64,000 bases of DNA from Paludibacterium sp. B53371 (GTDB lineage Bacteria; Pseudomonadota; Gammaproteobacteria; Burkholderiales; Chromobacteriaceae): the NCBI RefSeq assembly GCF_018802765.1, contig NZ_CP069163.1, positions 868,001 through 932,000 of the forward strand, read 5' to 3'. The position numbers and the translations under genes are program-made. Positions 18,924-27,813 of this stretch are shown piece after piece. The notes under the pieces were generated by a model. It was not told the origin of the DNA and searched no databases. It was given only the letters and a program-made list of their open reading frames with translations. Within the stretch, counting starts at the first letter, position 1, and each line of letters starts with the position of its first letter.

Positions 18924-19514
18924 ATGACATCTGACACCCTGTTGTTTCCTGAAGCGCTGTTTTGCCACGAGATCCCCGCCCTGGGGCACTTCAGCCTGCG
19001 CGCCATCGATCTGGCGCAGGACCTCGAGCGGCTGCATGGCTGGCTGAGTAGCCCGCATGCCGCTTTCTGGGGCATGCAACACGATAGCCTTACACAGGTG
19101 CAGGACTACTTCCTGCGGCAGGCGGCCAGCCCGCATCACAGCGTGTTGCTGGGCGAGTACCAGGGAAGCCCGGCTTTCCTGCTGGAAACCTACGATCCGC
19201 GCCATGATCCCGTCGGCCATCATTATCAGGTCATGCCGGGTGACCGCGGGATGCATTTCCTGTGCGCGCCGCCCGGTCCGGCCCGCCTGCACGGCTTCAC
19301 CCGCGGGGTGATGCGCACCATTCAGGCCTGGCTGTTCAGCGATCCTGCGGTGCAACGCATCGTGGTTGAACCGGCCATCGCCAATACCCGAATCCATCCC
19401 ATCAATCTTGGTGCCGGTTTTGTCTACCAGCGTCAGATCGACCTGCCCGGCAAGCGTGCCTGGCTGGCGTTCTGCCATCGCACCGACTATGACGCCCTGC
19501 AGGAGCTCCGTTGA
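18924..19514 (+). CDS. Hydroxylamine N-acyltransferase for siderophore synthesis (AlcB/IucB-like)
   Basis: GNAT-fold enzyme expected to transfer an acyl group (succinyl in alcaligin-type paths, acetyl in aerobactin) from CoA to the N-hydroxydiamine. The 196-residue protein shows the AlcB-type pattern: FSLRAIDLAQDLERLHGWLSSPHAAFWGM (about 24-52), then ETYDP near 92, and VVEPAIANTRIHPINLGAGFVYQRQIDLPGKRAWLAFCHR near the end, where the conserved His and Asn of IHxxN sit. It starts 9 nt after the hydroxylase gene, and its stop overlaps the next start as TGATG. Acyl donor identity is inferred from cluster type, not seen. Confidence 0.9.
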   Translation: MTSDTLLFPEALFCHEIPALGHFSLRAIDLAQDLERLHGWLSSPHAAFWGMQHDSLTQVQDYFLRQAASPHHSVLLGEYQGSPAFLLETYDPRHDPVGHHYQVMPGDRGMHFLCAPPGPARLHGFTRGVMRTIQAWLFSDPAVQRIVVEPAIANTRIHPINLGAGFVYQRQIDLPGKRAWLAFCHRTDYDALQELR

Positions 19515-21310
19515 TGAATGCCCCGATTGCTTCCTCTGCCACGGCTGTGGCCCATCTTCGTCCTGAACGGTGGCAGCGCGCCAACCGCCATCTGCTGGCC
19601 AAGGCCATCGGTGAATTCAGCCATGAATTGCTGCTGACACCGCAGCGCCAGCCCGACGGACGCTATGTCATTGAGACCACGGGGCCGCGTTATCTGTTTG
19701 CTGCCGAGCGCAGCGCGCTCGATCACTGGCAGGTGGATCCGGACAGTCTGGTTTGTCTGGCGGACGGGCAGGAAGTGGCCCCCGACATGCTGGCCTTCAT
19801 CGTGGCCGCGCACGAGCAACTCGGCTTGTCGCAGAGCGTCCTGCCCGATTACCTGGATGAAATCAGCAGCACCCTGTTTGGCTGCGCCTGGAAACTGCAC
19901 CAGCCTTACCTGTCTGCCGAAGCGCTGGCGCTGGCGGACTATCAGGCGCTGGAAAGTGGCATGACCGAAGGGCATCCGGCTTTTGTGGCCAACAATGGCC
20001 GTATCGGCTTCAGCCTGAGCGACTATCGCCGTTATGCCCCCGAGTGTGGCCAGCCTTTTGCGCTGGTGTGGCTGGCGGTCAACAAGCAGGTGGCCGAGTT
20101 GTCCCTGGTCGAGAACCTGAGCGCCTCACAGCTGTATGCCGAAGAGCTGGGGGGCGAAACCCTGGCCCGGTTTGCGGCCTTGCTGCGTGATCGCGGACTG
20201 TCGCCCGATGATTTTTGGTATCTGCCGGCGCATCCCTGGCAGTGGCAGCAGCGACTGGCGGTCTGCTTTGCTGCCGAGATCGCGGCACAGCGGCTGGTCT
20301 ATCTCGGTGAGAGTGAGGATCGCTATGCGGCGCAACAATCCATCCGCACGATGTTCAATGTCAGCCAGCCGGAAAAGCGTTACGTCAAGACGGCACTGTC
20401 GATTTTGAACATGGGTTTCATGCGCGGCCTGTCGCCGTATTACATGGCCGGCACGCCAGCCATCAATCAGTGGGTCGCCGCGCTGGTCCGGGCTGACGAG
20501 ACCCTGCGCGACTGCGGTTTTGATGTGCTGTGCGAAGTGGCGGCCATCGGTTACCGGCAGCCGTATTACGAAGCTGCCCTGCAGGGCAACGGGCCGCACA
20601 AGAAGCAGCTGGCGGCGCTGTGGCGTGAGAGTCCGATGAGCCGGCTGCGGCCGGGGGAGCGTCTGATGACCATGGCCGCCCTGCTGCATGTCGATGGTGA
20701 CGGCCATGCCCTGTTGCCGGCATTGATCCGGGCCTCCGGGCTGACGGCCGGGCAGTGGCTGCAGCACTATCTGCGTGCTTATCTGCGCCCCTTGCTGCAT
20801 TGCTTCTATTGCTATGACCTGGTGTTCATGCCTCATGGCGAAAACCTGATCCTGATTCTGGATGGTCATGTGCCGGTACGCGTGCTGATGAAGGATATCG
20901 GCGAGGAGGTCGGGGTGCTCAATCCGGCGCAACCGTTGCCCGGCTTCCTGGAACGGATTTGTGCTCCTTGCCCCGATGAACTGCGCACCCTGTCCATTCT
21001 GACCGATGTGTTCGATGGTTTCCTGCGGTTTCTGGGGCCGATCCTGCAGCGTGCCGGACTGGCCGAGGCAGAGTTCTGGCGCAGCGTCGCCCAGTGTGTG
21101 ACCGACTATCAGCAAGACCACCCGGAGAGGGCCGACAAGTACGTCCGTTTTGATCTGTTTGCCCCGGATTTCATCCGCTCTTGCCTCAACCGTCTGCAGC
21201 TGGCGAATAACCGCCAGATGGTCAATCTGGCCGATCCGGTGCAGGGACTGCAGTTTCATGGCCGGCTGAACAATCCGATCGCCGCCTACCGCCCGGGTGC
21301 CGCCTCATGA
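19514..21310 (+). CDS. NRPS-independent siderophore synthetase, IucA/IucC family (AlcC-like)
   Basis: ATP-dependent synthetase joining and cyclising N-hydroxy-N-succinyl diamine units. The 598-residue length fits the family. Seen are the family's conserved HPxHPxxK-equivalent segments in changed form (MTEGHPAFVANNGRIGFSLSDYRRYAPE; YLPAHPWQWQQRLAVCFAAEI), the ATP-site SIRTMFNVSQPEKRYVKTALSILNMGFMRGLSP (about 276-308), and the C-terminal HGENLILILDGHVPVRVLMKDIGEEVGVLN (about 439-468). The KTALSILNMGFMRGLS form is typical of the type C group acting on self-activated hydroxamates (AlcC, PubC, DesD). I start at the ATG 19514 because AGGAG lies 8 nt before it; the TTG just upstream is less likely. 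Confidence 0.92.
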   Translation: MNAPIASSATAVAHLRPERWQRANRHLLAKAIGEFSHELLLTPQRQPDGRYVIETTGPRYLFAAERSALDHWQVDPDSLVCLADGQEVAPDMLAFIVAAHEQLGLSQSVLPDYLDEISSTLFGCAWKLHQPYLSAEALALADYQALESGMTEGHPAFVANNGRIGFSLSDYRRYAPECGQPFALVWLAVNKQVAELSLVENLSASQLYAEELGGETLARFAALLRDRGLSPDDFWYLPAHPWQWQQRLAVCFAAEIAAQRLVYLGESEDRYAAQQSIRTMFNVSQPEKRYVKTALSILNMGFMRGLSPYYMAGTPAINQWVAALVRADETLRDCGFDVLCEVAAIGYRQPYYEAALQGNGPHKKQLAALWRESPMSRLRPGERLMTMAALLHVDGDGHALLPALIRASGLTAGQWLQHYLRAYLRPLLHCFYCYDLVFMPHGENLILILDGHVPVRVLMKDIGEEVGVLNPAQPLPGFLERICAPCPDELRTLSILTDVFDGFLRFLGPILQRAGLAEAEFWRSVAQCVTDYQQDHPERADKYVRFDLFAPDFIRSCLNRLQLANNRQMVNLADPVQGLQFHGRLNNPIAAYRPGAAS

Positions 21311-22044
21311 GTCGTTTGCAGCATCTGTTGCATGAGGTCGCCACGGCCCAGCCGGGTCTGGCGGGGGAGGTGGGCAGTGCGGATGACAGCCTGATCGTCC
21401 CCGGCGGACCGGCGGCACCGCTGGATGCCTTGCTGGCCTACTGGCAGCGCGCACAACCCGAGGCCGGGCCGTTGTACTGGGCCAGTCGTTGCTGGACCAT
21501 GCTGGTCTGGCAGCCTGTCTATCTGATGATCTGGGCCTGGTACCGCAGCCGCGCCGTACCCCGGCTGGCCGGCATGGCTCAGCGCCATCATCAGGGGGTG
21601 GTGGCCGGCTTTGCCTTGCCACCCCATGAGCCCCTGCCGTGTGATGCCGGTGCTGACATGGCCCAGGCCGGCCAGGAGGTGGCGCAGCTCAGCCGTCTGT
21701 TGCTGGCCGATCTGGGGAGCCGCATCCGGCTGCACCCCAAGATGGCCGGCAGATTGCAGGCGGATTGCGTGCTCAGTGTGCTGATCGATGTGGCGCGAGC
21801 CTCGCCGGACTGGGATTTTGCCGTGTTGCGCACAGGCGGGCGGGCCTGGCTGGCCGCCATGGGGCTGGCGGATCAAAGTGATCTGCAGTCCTTTCCCCTG
21901 CCGGACGGCGGGCAGGGCGTCGGCTTGCTGCGACGGGTGTGCTGCCAGCACTTCCGTTGTGCGCAAGGTGAGTACTGCGCCAGTTGTCCGAAGCTGGGAC
22001 CCGAGACGCGACTGGCAAGACTGCAGGAGGCCTGGCTGTGCTGA
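21307..22044 (+). CDS. fhuF: Ferric siderophore reductase, FhuF-like
   Basis: Cytoplasmic [2Fe-2S] protein that reduces ferric iron in an imported hydroxamate so that it is released. The 245-residue protein ends with the FhuF signature: CC (about residues 219-220), ten residues, C, two residues, C (CCQHFRCAQGEYCASC), the unusual cluster ligand set. The upstream part has YWASRCWTMLVWQPVYLMIWAWYRSRAVP, as in the family. It overlaps the synthetase by ATGA and the next gene by 7 nt, so making the siderophore and freeing iron from it are transcriptionally tied. Confidence 0.9.
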   Translation: MSRLQHLLHEVATAQPGLAGEVGSADDSLIVPGGPAAPLDALLAYWQRAQPEAGPLYWASRCWTMLVWQPVYLMIWAWYRSRAVPRLAGMAQRHHQGVVAGFALPPHEPLPCDAGADMAQAGQEVAQLSRLLLADLGSRIRLHPKMAGRLQADCVLSVLIDVARASPDWDFAVLRTGGRAWLAAMGLADQSDLQSFPLPDGGQGVGLLRRVCCQHFRCAQGEYCASCPKLGPETRLARLQEAWLC

Positions 22045-22811
22045 GTGTGCATGATCTGCAGGTGCGGGCCGGTTCGCGGCTGATTCTTGATATCCCGGCT
22101 CTGGAGATTGATCCGGGGCAGGTGACGGTGATTCTGGGGCATAACGGCTCGGGCAAATCCACCCTGCTGCGGGTGCTGGCCCGACAACTGACACCGACGC
22201 GCGGTACGGTGCGGCTGGATGGCCAGCCGCTGGCCCGGCTGGGCGCCCGTGCGCTGGCACGGCGTCTGGCTTATCTGCCGCAGCAATTGGCACCGACGCC
22301 GGGGCTGACGGTGCGTGAGCTGGTGGCGCTGGGGCGTTATCCCTGGCATGGCCCGCTGGCCCGACTCGGATCGGCGGATCACGCCGCGATTGAGGCGGCG
22401 TTGCGGGCGACCGATGTCGCTCATCTGGCCGATAGCGACAGCGACAGTCTGTCCGGCGGCGAACGCCAGCGTTGCTGGCTGGCCATGATGCTGGCGCAGC
22501 AGGCACCGCTGCTGCTGCTGGACGAGCCGACTTCGGCGCTGGACCTGGGCCATCAGCACGCACTGATGCGCCTGCTGGGGCAAATCCATCGCCAGGCCGG
22601 ACGCGGGGTCCTGGCGGTCTTGCATGATCTGAATCTGGCTTGCGCCCATGCCGGGCACATCATTGCCCTGCAAGCCGGAAGGGTGGTGTTTGCCGGTCCT
22701 CCTGCCGAGCTGCTGCAGCCGGACAGGCTCTCCGCTTTGTACGGGGTCTCTTTCGAGCTGATGGCACGCGAGGCGCGTTTGCCGCTGGCGGTGGTGCGGG
22801 AGGAGGCATGA
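22038..22811 (+). CDS. fhuC: Ferric hydroxamate ABC transporter ATPase (FhuC-like)
   Basis: Energises import of ferric siderophore across the inner membrane. The 257-residue ATPase has Walker A GHNGSGKST (about 34-42), Q-loop YLPQQLAPTPGLTVRELVALGRYPW (the FecCD-type form), signature LSGGERQR (about 139-146), Walker B LLLLDEPTSALD and the switch His in VLHDLNLAC. The start is GTG at 22038, seven bases after a perfect AGGAGG at 22025-22030; an in-frame upstream start lies deep in fhuF. Its stop overlaps the permease start (ATGA). Confidence 0.93.
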   Translation: MLSVHDLQVRAGSRLILDIPALEIDPGQVTVILGHNGSGKSTLLRVLARQLTPTRGTVRLDGQPLARLGARALARRLAYLPQQLAPTPGLTVRELVALGRYPWHGPLARLGSADHAAIEAALRATDVAHLADSDSDSLSGGERQRCWLAMMLAQQAPLLLLDEPTSALDLGHQHALMRLLGQIHRQAGRGVLAVLHDLNLACAHAGHIIALQAGRVVFAGPPAELLQPDRLSALYGVSFELMAREARLPLAVVREEA

Positions 22812-24751
22812 ACGCATTACCTCACCGAGCCCTCGTCGGCGGTTTGCTGCTGCTCGCCGGGTTTTGGCCCCTGTGGGGGGGGCACGGCTGGCAGGGCAGT
22901 CTGGCCGGGCACAGCGAAGTCGACGCCATTCTGTTCTGGCAGGGTACGGTGCCGCGCTTGTGCATGGCCTTGCTGTGCGGTGCGGCACTGGGCCTGTCCG
23001 GCATGCTGTTGCAGCAACTGTCGGGCAATGCCCTGGTGTCGCCGATGACGCTGGGCGCAGCGTCCGGTGCCTGGCTGGCGATGTGCAGTGCCGCGGTATG
23101 GTTTCCGGGCTGGCTGACGCAGTACCCGGACTGGCTGGCGCTGGGCGGTGCCGCGGCGGCCAGCCTCCTGTTGCTGGCGATCACCGGCCTGCGTCAGCTG
23201 GCCTCGCTGCAGCTGATTCTGGCCGGGATGGCGCTGAATATTCTGCTGGGGGCGCTGGCCAGTGCCGTGACCCTGCTCAACGATCAATATGCGCTCGGTG
23301 TGTTTGTCTGGGGCGCGGGGGATTTGGCGCAGTTTGACTGGCACTGGCCGCGCTGGCTGTGGCCCAGGCTGGTGCCGGCCCTGTTGCTGCTGCCCTGGCT
23401 GTGGCGGCCGCTGCAGCTGTTGCGGCTGGGACAGGAGGCGGCGGCCGGACGCGGGCTGGCGCGTGTGCCGGTGATGTTGCTGGTATTGCTGCTGTCGCTG
23501 TGGCTGTGTTCGCTGGCCGTGGCGGCCGCCGGCCTGATCGGTTTTGTCAGCCTGCTGGCGCCGTTGTTGGCCTGCCGTCTCGGCGCACGCGGGGTGGCGG
23601 CGCAGTGGCTGGCCAGCGCTTTGTACGGGGCGCTGTTGCTGCTGCTGGCCGATGCGCTGGCGCAGGCGGCCAGTCTGTTCCTGGCTGATAGTGTCCCCAG
23701 TGGCGCCATGGCGGCACTGGTGGGGGCACCGCTGCTGATCTGGCTGTTGCGCGATACCCGCTCGCTGGCGCTGGGGGTCGGCACCGCCGCGCCGGTACGG
23801 CCTCATCGCTGGGTGGCGCGACTGGGCTGGTTCGGCCTCGTGGTGACCGTGCTGCTGGCACTGGGGCTGGATCGTCAGGGGGCGGCCTGGTTACTGGCCT
23901 GGCCGGATGCCCTGCAATGGATGTTGCGCTGGCCGCGCATGTTGGCGGCGGCCAGTGCCGGCGCCGGTCTGGCCGTCGCCGGGGTGATTTTGCAGCGACT
24001 GCTGCGCAATCCGCTGGCCAGTCCTGATTTGCTTGGCGTGTCGTCCGGCTCGGCCCTGGCGGTGGTGAGCTGGTCGCTGTGGTCTGGCAGCGGGCTGCAG
24101 CAGGGCAGCTGGCTGCCGGCGGCACTGGGCAGTGCCCTGAGCCTGCTGGCCCTGCTGTGGCTCGGGCGGCGCTGGCGCTGGGCACCGGGCATGCTGTTAT
24201 TGCTGGGCCTGGCGCTGTCGGCTCTGCTGGATGGTCTGTTGCAGCTGATGCTGGCCCGGGGCGACCTGAATACCGTGGCGGTGCTGGGGTGGCTGGCCGG
24301 CTCGACCTACCGTCTGGATGCCGGTGCGGCGCTCGGTCTCACGCTGGGCGTGCTGTCATGCCTCGCTGCCGCCCTGTTGGGGCAGCGTACCTTGTTGTTG
24401 TTATCTCTGGGCGATGCCATGGCCGCCGGTCGCGGGCTGAGGGTGAGCCAGTGGCGGGGGGCCTGGTTTCTGCTGGCGGCCGTGCTGTGTGCGCTGGTGA
24501 CCAGTTTGCTCGGGCCGGTGGCCTTTGTCGGTCTGCTGGCCCCCAATCTGGCGCAACGCCTGGGCGCACGTGCTGTCGGCGCCCAGCTGCTCGGGGCGGC
24601 TCTGGCCGGCGCGAGTCTGATGCTGCTGGCGGATACGCTCGGGCGAACCCTGCGGTATCCGGCGCAGCTGCCGGTCGGGTTGTGTGCCGGCATGCTGGCC
24701 GGTGGCCTGATGCTGCTGGCCTTGTTGCTGCGCCGGGGAGGACGGGCATGA
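22808..24751 (+). CDS. fhuB: Ferric hydroxamate ABC permease, two fused FecCD domains (FhuB-like)
   Basis: Inner-membrane channel for ferric hydroxamates. At 647 residues it is a tandem fusion of two FecCD permease halves, as in E. coli FhuB, with about 20 membrane helices. The two halves repeat key stretches: RLCMALLCGAALGLSGMLLQQLSGNALVSPMTLGAASG in the first (about 55-92) and RMLAAASAGAGLAVAGVILQRLLRNPLASPDLLGVSSGSAL in the second (about 377-417). Each half later has the LIGFVSLLAP / GPVAFVGLLAPNLAQRLG loop that contacts the ATPase. It overlaps both neighbours by ATGA. Start chosen at 22808 (GAGG upstream); earlier in-frame codons lie in fhuC. Confidence 0.93.
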   Translation: MNALPHRALVGGLLLLAGFWPLWGGHGWQGSLAGHSEVDAILFWQGTVPRLCMALLCGAALGLSGMLLQQLSGNALVSPMTLGAASGAWLAMCSAAVWFPGWLTQYPDWLALGGAAAASLLLLAITGLRQLASLQLILAGMALNILLGALASAVTLLNDQYALGVFVWGAGDLAQFDWHWPRWLWPRLVPALLLLPWLWRPLQLLRLGQEAAAGRGLARVPVMLLVLLLSLWLCSLAVAAAGLIGFVSLLAPLLACRLGARGVAAQWLASALYGALLLLLADALAQAASLFLADSVPSGAMAALVGAPLLIWLLRDTRSLALGVGTAAPVRPHRWVARLGWFGLVVTVLLALGLDRQGAAWLLAWPDALQWMLRWPRMLAAASAGAGLAVAGVILQRLLRNPLASPDLLGVSSGSALAVVSWSLWSGSGLQQGSWLPAALGSALSLLALLWLGRRWRWAPGMLLLLGLALSALLDGLLQLMLARGDLNTVAVLGWLAGSTYRLDAGAALGLTLGVLSCLAAALLGQRTLLLLSLGDAMAAGRGLRVSQWRGAWFLLAAVLCALVTSLLGPVAFVGLLAPNLAQRLGARAVGAQLLGAALAGASLMLLADTLGRTLRYPAQLPVGLCAGMLAGGLMLLALLLRRGGRA

Positions 24752-25602
24752 GAGTCTGGTGGATGTTGGGTTTGCTGATGGTGAGTCTGGCCGCGCAGGC
24801 CGTGCCGCAGCGGATCGTGGCGCTGAGCTGGGATGCCGCCGAGCAGGTGCTGGCGCTCGGTGTCACGCCGCTCGCGGTGGCGGATCGGGCCGATTATCAG
24901 CGCTGGGTGGCCCGGCCGGCCTTGCCGCCGTCGGTGCAGGATGCCGGCAGCCGGCTGGAGCCGAATCTGGAGTTGCTCGCGCGTCTCAAGCCGGATCTGA
25001 TTCTGATCGACGGGGCACTGGCCGATCTGCAACCGCGACTGGCGCATCTGGGACCTGTGTTGAGTCTGCAGGCTTTCAGTGTGGACCATGACAATGCCGC
25101 CATGGCCAGGCAGATCTATCTGCAGCTGGCGACGGTGCTGGGGCGAACGGCCTATGCACAGCAACAACTGCGCAGGCAGCAGACGCAACTGGCGCAGTGG
25201 CGGGTACGTCTGGCGGCGCGCTATCCCGCCGGTGCGCCGGCGGTGTGCGTGATCCGTGTCGGCAGCCCGAGTGCCGTGTGGCTGTATGGCCGCAACTCCA
25301 TGCCGCAGGCAGCCATCCAGGCGCTGGGCCTGCGTCCGGGCTGCCCGGTCGAGACCGGGGCCTGGGGGGTGGCGCAGCGTCGGGTGAGTGATCTGGCGCG
25401 TTTGAGCGGTACGGCGGTGTTGGCCATCGCCCCGCTGGCGCCTGGCGGGGCGTTGTGGCACAGCCCGCTGTGGCAGGCCATGCCTTTTGTGCGCGAGGGA
25501 CGGTTTGCCGCCATGCGGCCGAGCTGGACCTACGGCGGTGTGTTCTCGTTGTTGTATCTGGCCGAGGGGGTGGTTCAGGGGCTTGAGACCATGGGCGGCT
25601 AG
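24748..25602 (+). CDS. fhuD: Periplasmic ferric siderophore-binding protein (FhuD-like)
   Basis: Carries the ferric siderophore from receptor to permease. The 284-residue protein has a Sec signal peptide MRVWWMLGLLMVSLAAQAVPQ (cleavage about residue 18), then the class III binding-protein pattern: RIVALSWDAAEQVLALGVTPLAVAD, the LEPNLELLARLKPDLILI segment that matches the conserved PxxExLxxLxPDLI motif, a long linking helix, and the C-terminal MPFVREGRFAAMRPSWTYGGVFSLLYLAEGVVQ. There is no Cys at the cleavage site, so it is soluble. It ends the seven-gene operon. No intrinsic terminator is obvious in the 43 nt before the convergent gene. Confidence 0.9.
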   Translation: MRVWWMLGLLMVSLAAQAVPQRIVALSWDAAEQVLALGVTPLAVADRADYQRWVARPALPPSVQDAGSRLEPNLELLARLKPDLILIDGALADLQPRLAHLGPVLSLQAFSVDHDNAAMARQIYLQLATVLGRTAYAQQQLRRQQTQLAQWRVRLAARYPAGAPAVCVIRVGSPSAVWLYGRNSMPQAAIQALGLRPGCPVETGAWGVAQRRVSDLARLSGTAVLAIAPLAPGGALWHSPLWQAMPFVREGRFAAMRPSWTYGGVFSLLYLAEGVVQGLETMGG

Positions 25603-25645
25603 GACCCCCGGCGCTGTCTGCGACCAGGCCCGGGGTCGGGGTGGA

Positions 25646-27133
25646 TCAGGCCAGGTAACGTGCTTCCAGATGGGCGCGGTAATGGCGCGGGTTGAGGGTT
25701 TCGCCGGTGGCGTGCTGTAGCAGTTGTTCGGTGGACCAGCGGCTGCCTTGTTGCCAGATGTGCTGTTTCAGCCAGTCAAAGACCAGTTGCAGGTTGCCGG
25801 CGGCGATTTGCTGGTCCAGATCGGGGTGCTGCCGGCGCAGGCAGGCAAAATACTGCGCAGCACACATGGCCCCCAGGGTGTAGCTGGGGAAATAGCCGAA
25901 CGAGTCGGTCCAGTGAATGTCCTGCAGGCAGCCATCCTTGTAGTTGCCGCGGGTGTCCAGCCCCAGATAGGCCTGCATTTTCTCGTCCCACAGCGCCGGC
26001 ACATCTTCCGGTTCGATCTCGCCATTCATCAGGTCGCGCTCAATCTCGAAGCGCAGGATGACATGTGCCGGGTAGCACAGTTCGTCGGCATCGACCCGGA
26101 TCAGACCTGGGTTCACCCGGGTATAGAGGCGTGCCAGGTTGTCGGCGCTGAAGGCGGGCTGTTCGCCGAACTGCTGCCGGATCAGCGGGGTGATCAGTTG
26201 CAGGAAGCCGCGGCTGCGGCCCAGCTGCATTTCGAATGACAGGCTCTGGCTTTCGTGAATGCCCATGGAGCGAGCCCGGCCGACCGGTTGCGCCAGCCAT
26301 GCCTGCGGCAGGTTCTGTTCGTAACGGGCATGGCCGGTTTCGTGCACGATGCCCATCAGGCTTTGCACGAAGTCATCCTCGCGATAGCGGGTGGTGATGC
26401 GCACGTCCTCGGGCACGCCGCCGCAGAAGGGGTGCAGGCTGACATCCAGCCGACCGGCCTCGAAGTCGAAGCCCAGCAGCTGCATCACGGCCACGCCCAG
26501 CGCCCGCTGTTTGTCGGTGGCAAACGGGCCCTGTGGCTGGACGACGGTTTCACCGGCCTGTTTGTCACGTACCCGGGCAATCAGCCCCGGCAGCCAGGTT
26601 TTCACCTCACCGAAAATCGCTTCGACCCGGGCGCTTTGCATGCCCGGCTCGTATTTGTCCATTTGTGCGTCGTAGACCGACAGTCCGTTCAGCGCACCCA
26701 GCAGCCGGCCTTCTTCGCGGGCCAGACGGACGACTTCGCGGAAGTTGACCAGAAAGCCCTGCCAGTCGTTGGCGGCACGCTGGCCGCGCCAGGCGTGTTC
26801 GCAACGGGCGGCGGCCAGCGTTTTGGCCTCGACCAGGGAAGCGGGCAGGGTGTTGGCCATGCGCCACTCGCGCTGCATCTCCCCCAGGTTGGCACGCTGC
26901 ATCTCGTCCAGGTCTTCCTGCTCGGCGCTGGCCAGCAGCGTTTTCAGCTGACCATCGGTGATGATCTGGTGCATCAGGACGCCGAGTTCGGCTTGTGCGG
27001 CGGCACGGGCTTCATTGCCCTTGGCCGGCATCATGGTGGCCTGGTCCCAGCCGGCGATGGCGCCGAGATGGCTGAAGCGGTGCAGGCGGGCAAAGGTGTG
27101 GGCCAATTGCTGGTAGGCAGGGCAGCTGCTCAT
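25646..27133 (-). CDS. Carboxypeptidase Taq family metallopeptidase (M32)
   Basis: Cytoplasmic zinc carboxypeptidase that removes C-terminal residues with broad specificity. The 495-residue length is typical. The zinc motif HETGH is in GIVHETGHARYEQNLP (about 262-277), and the third ligand region GIHESQSLSFE follows some 28 residues later. Other family stretches are PFCGGVPEDVRITTRY, and DEMQRANLGEMQREW near the N-terminus. AGAGGA precedes the ATG at 27133. It stands as a single leftward gene, convergent with the siderophore operon. Confidence 0.93.
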   Translation of the reverse strand: MSSCPAYQQLAHTFARLHRFSHLGAIAGWDQATMMPAKGNEARAAAQAELGVLMHQIITDGQLKTLLASAEQEDLDEMQRANLGEMQREWRMANTLPASLVEAKTLAAARCEHAWRGQRAANDWQGFLVNFREVVRLAREEGRLLGALNGLSVYDAQMDKYEPGMQSARVEAIFGEVKTWLPGLIARVRDKQAGETVVQPQGPFATDKQRALGVAVMQLLGFDFEAGRLDVSLHPFCGGVPEDVRITTRYREDDFVQSLMGIVHETGHARYEQNLPQAWLAQPVGRARSMGIHESQSLSFEMQLGRSRGFLQLITPLIRQQFGEQPAFSADNLARLYTRVNPGLIRVDADELCYPAHVILRFEIERDLMNGEIEPEDVPALWDEKMQAYLGLDTRGNYKDGCLQDIHWTDSFGYFPSYTLGAMCAAQYFACLRRQHPDLDQQIAAGNLQLVFDWLKQHIWQQGSRWSTEQLLQHATGETLNPRHYRAHLEARYLA

Positions 27134-27218
27134 GGAAAATCCTCTCTGGCGGGTGGGGCAGGTCAGTGGACAGGGGGCCTATTTTGCCAACAACTGCCCA
27201 CTTGTCATAGCGCGATGT

Positions 27219-27683
27219 TCAGACGCCGGTCTCGTATTCCAGAAAGCCCGAGCAGCCACCGGTGACCGCATCGTAGAGTTGGCGTGCGGTGTGGTTATCT
27301 TCGGCGGTCAGCCAGTACAGACGCGTGGCACCTGCGGCGCGCGCCTGCTGGCGGGCGGCTTCGATCAGGGCTCGCCCGACCCCCTTGCCGCGAGCCTGTT
27401 CACTGGTAAACAGGTCCTGCAGGTAGCAGGTCGGGCCGATATCGGTGGTGCTGCGGTGGTAGAGAATGTGGGCCAGACCCAGCAGTTGACCGTTCTGCTC
27501 GGCCACCAGGGCCTGCATCGGTTCGGTCGGGTCGAAAAAGCGTTGCCAGGTGGTCTGGGTGACGCTGTCCGGCAGCGCCGTCGGGCCGCTGCGGCCATAG
27601 AAGGCGTTGTAGCCATCCCAGAGGGGCTTCCAGGCCGGATAGTCTTCCTGTTGCAGCAGGCGGGTGAGCAGGGGCGCAGTCAT
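27219..27683 (-). CDS. GNAT family N-acetyltransferase
   Basis: Probable acetyl-CoA-dependent N-acyltransferase of unknown substrate. The 154-residue protein has the GNAT core: QNGQLLGLAHILYH, then CYLQDLFTSEQARGKGVGRALIEAARQQARAAG with the acetyl-CoA loop RGKGVGRAL (about 101-109), and TRLYWLTAEDNHTARQLYDAV, the usual last helix with the N-x-x-A-x-x-L-Y motif. I chose the ATG at 27683 because AAAGGA lies 7 nt upstream; the longer ORF start at 27743 has none. Confidence 0.85.
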   Translation of the reverse strand: MTAPLLTRLLQQEDYPAWKPLWDGYNAFYGRSGPTALPDSVTQTTWQRFFDPTEPMQALVAEQNGQLLGLAHILYHRSTTDIGPTCYLQDLFTSEQARGKGVGRALIEAARQQARAAGATRLYWLTAEDNHTARQLYDAVTGGCSGFLEYETGV

Positions 27684-27759
27684 CTGTGGTCCTTTTCGTG
27701 ATGAGTCATTCAACAGTGTCTCTATGGTACTGCCTTCGTCCATGCCGCGGGCAGTCCAT

Positions 27760-27787
27760 AAAAAAGCATCGCCCCGAGGGGCGATGC
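27760..27787 (-). terminator. Rho-independent terminator of the DUF885 gene
   Basis: Read leftward, GCATCGCCCC (27787-27778) pairs perfectly with GGGGCGATGC (27775-27766) around a 2-nt turn and runs into six T. It ends the gene at 27814-29625. Confidence 0.9.
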
Positions 27788-27813
27788 GCTGGGTACTGCT
27801 TGCCTGAAAGCGA

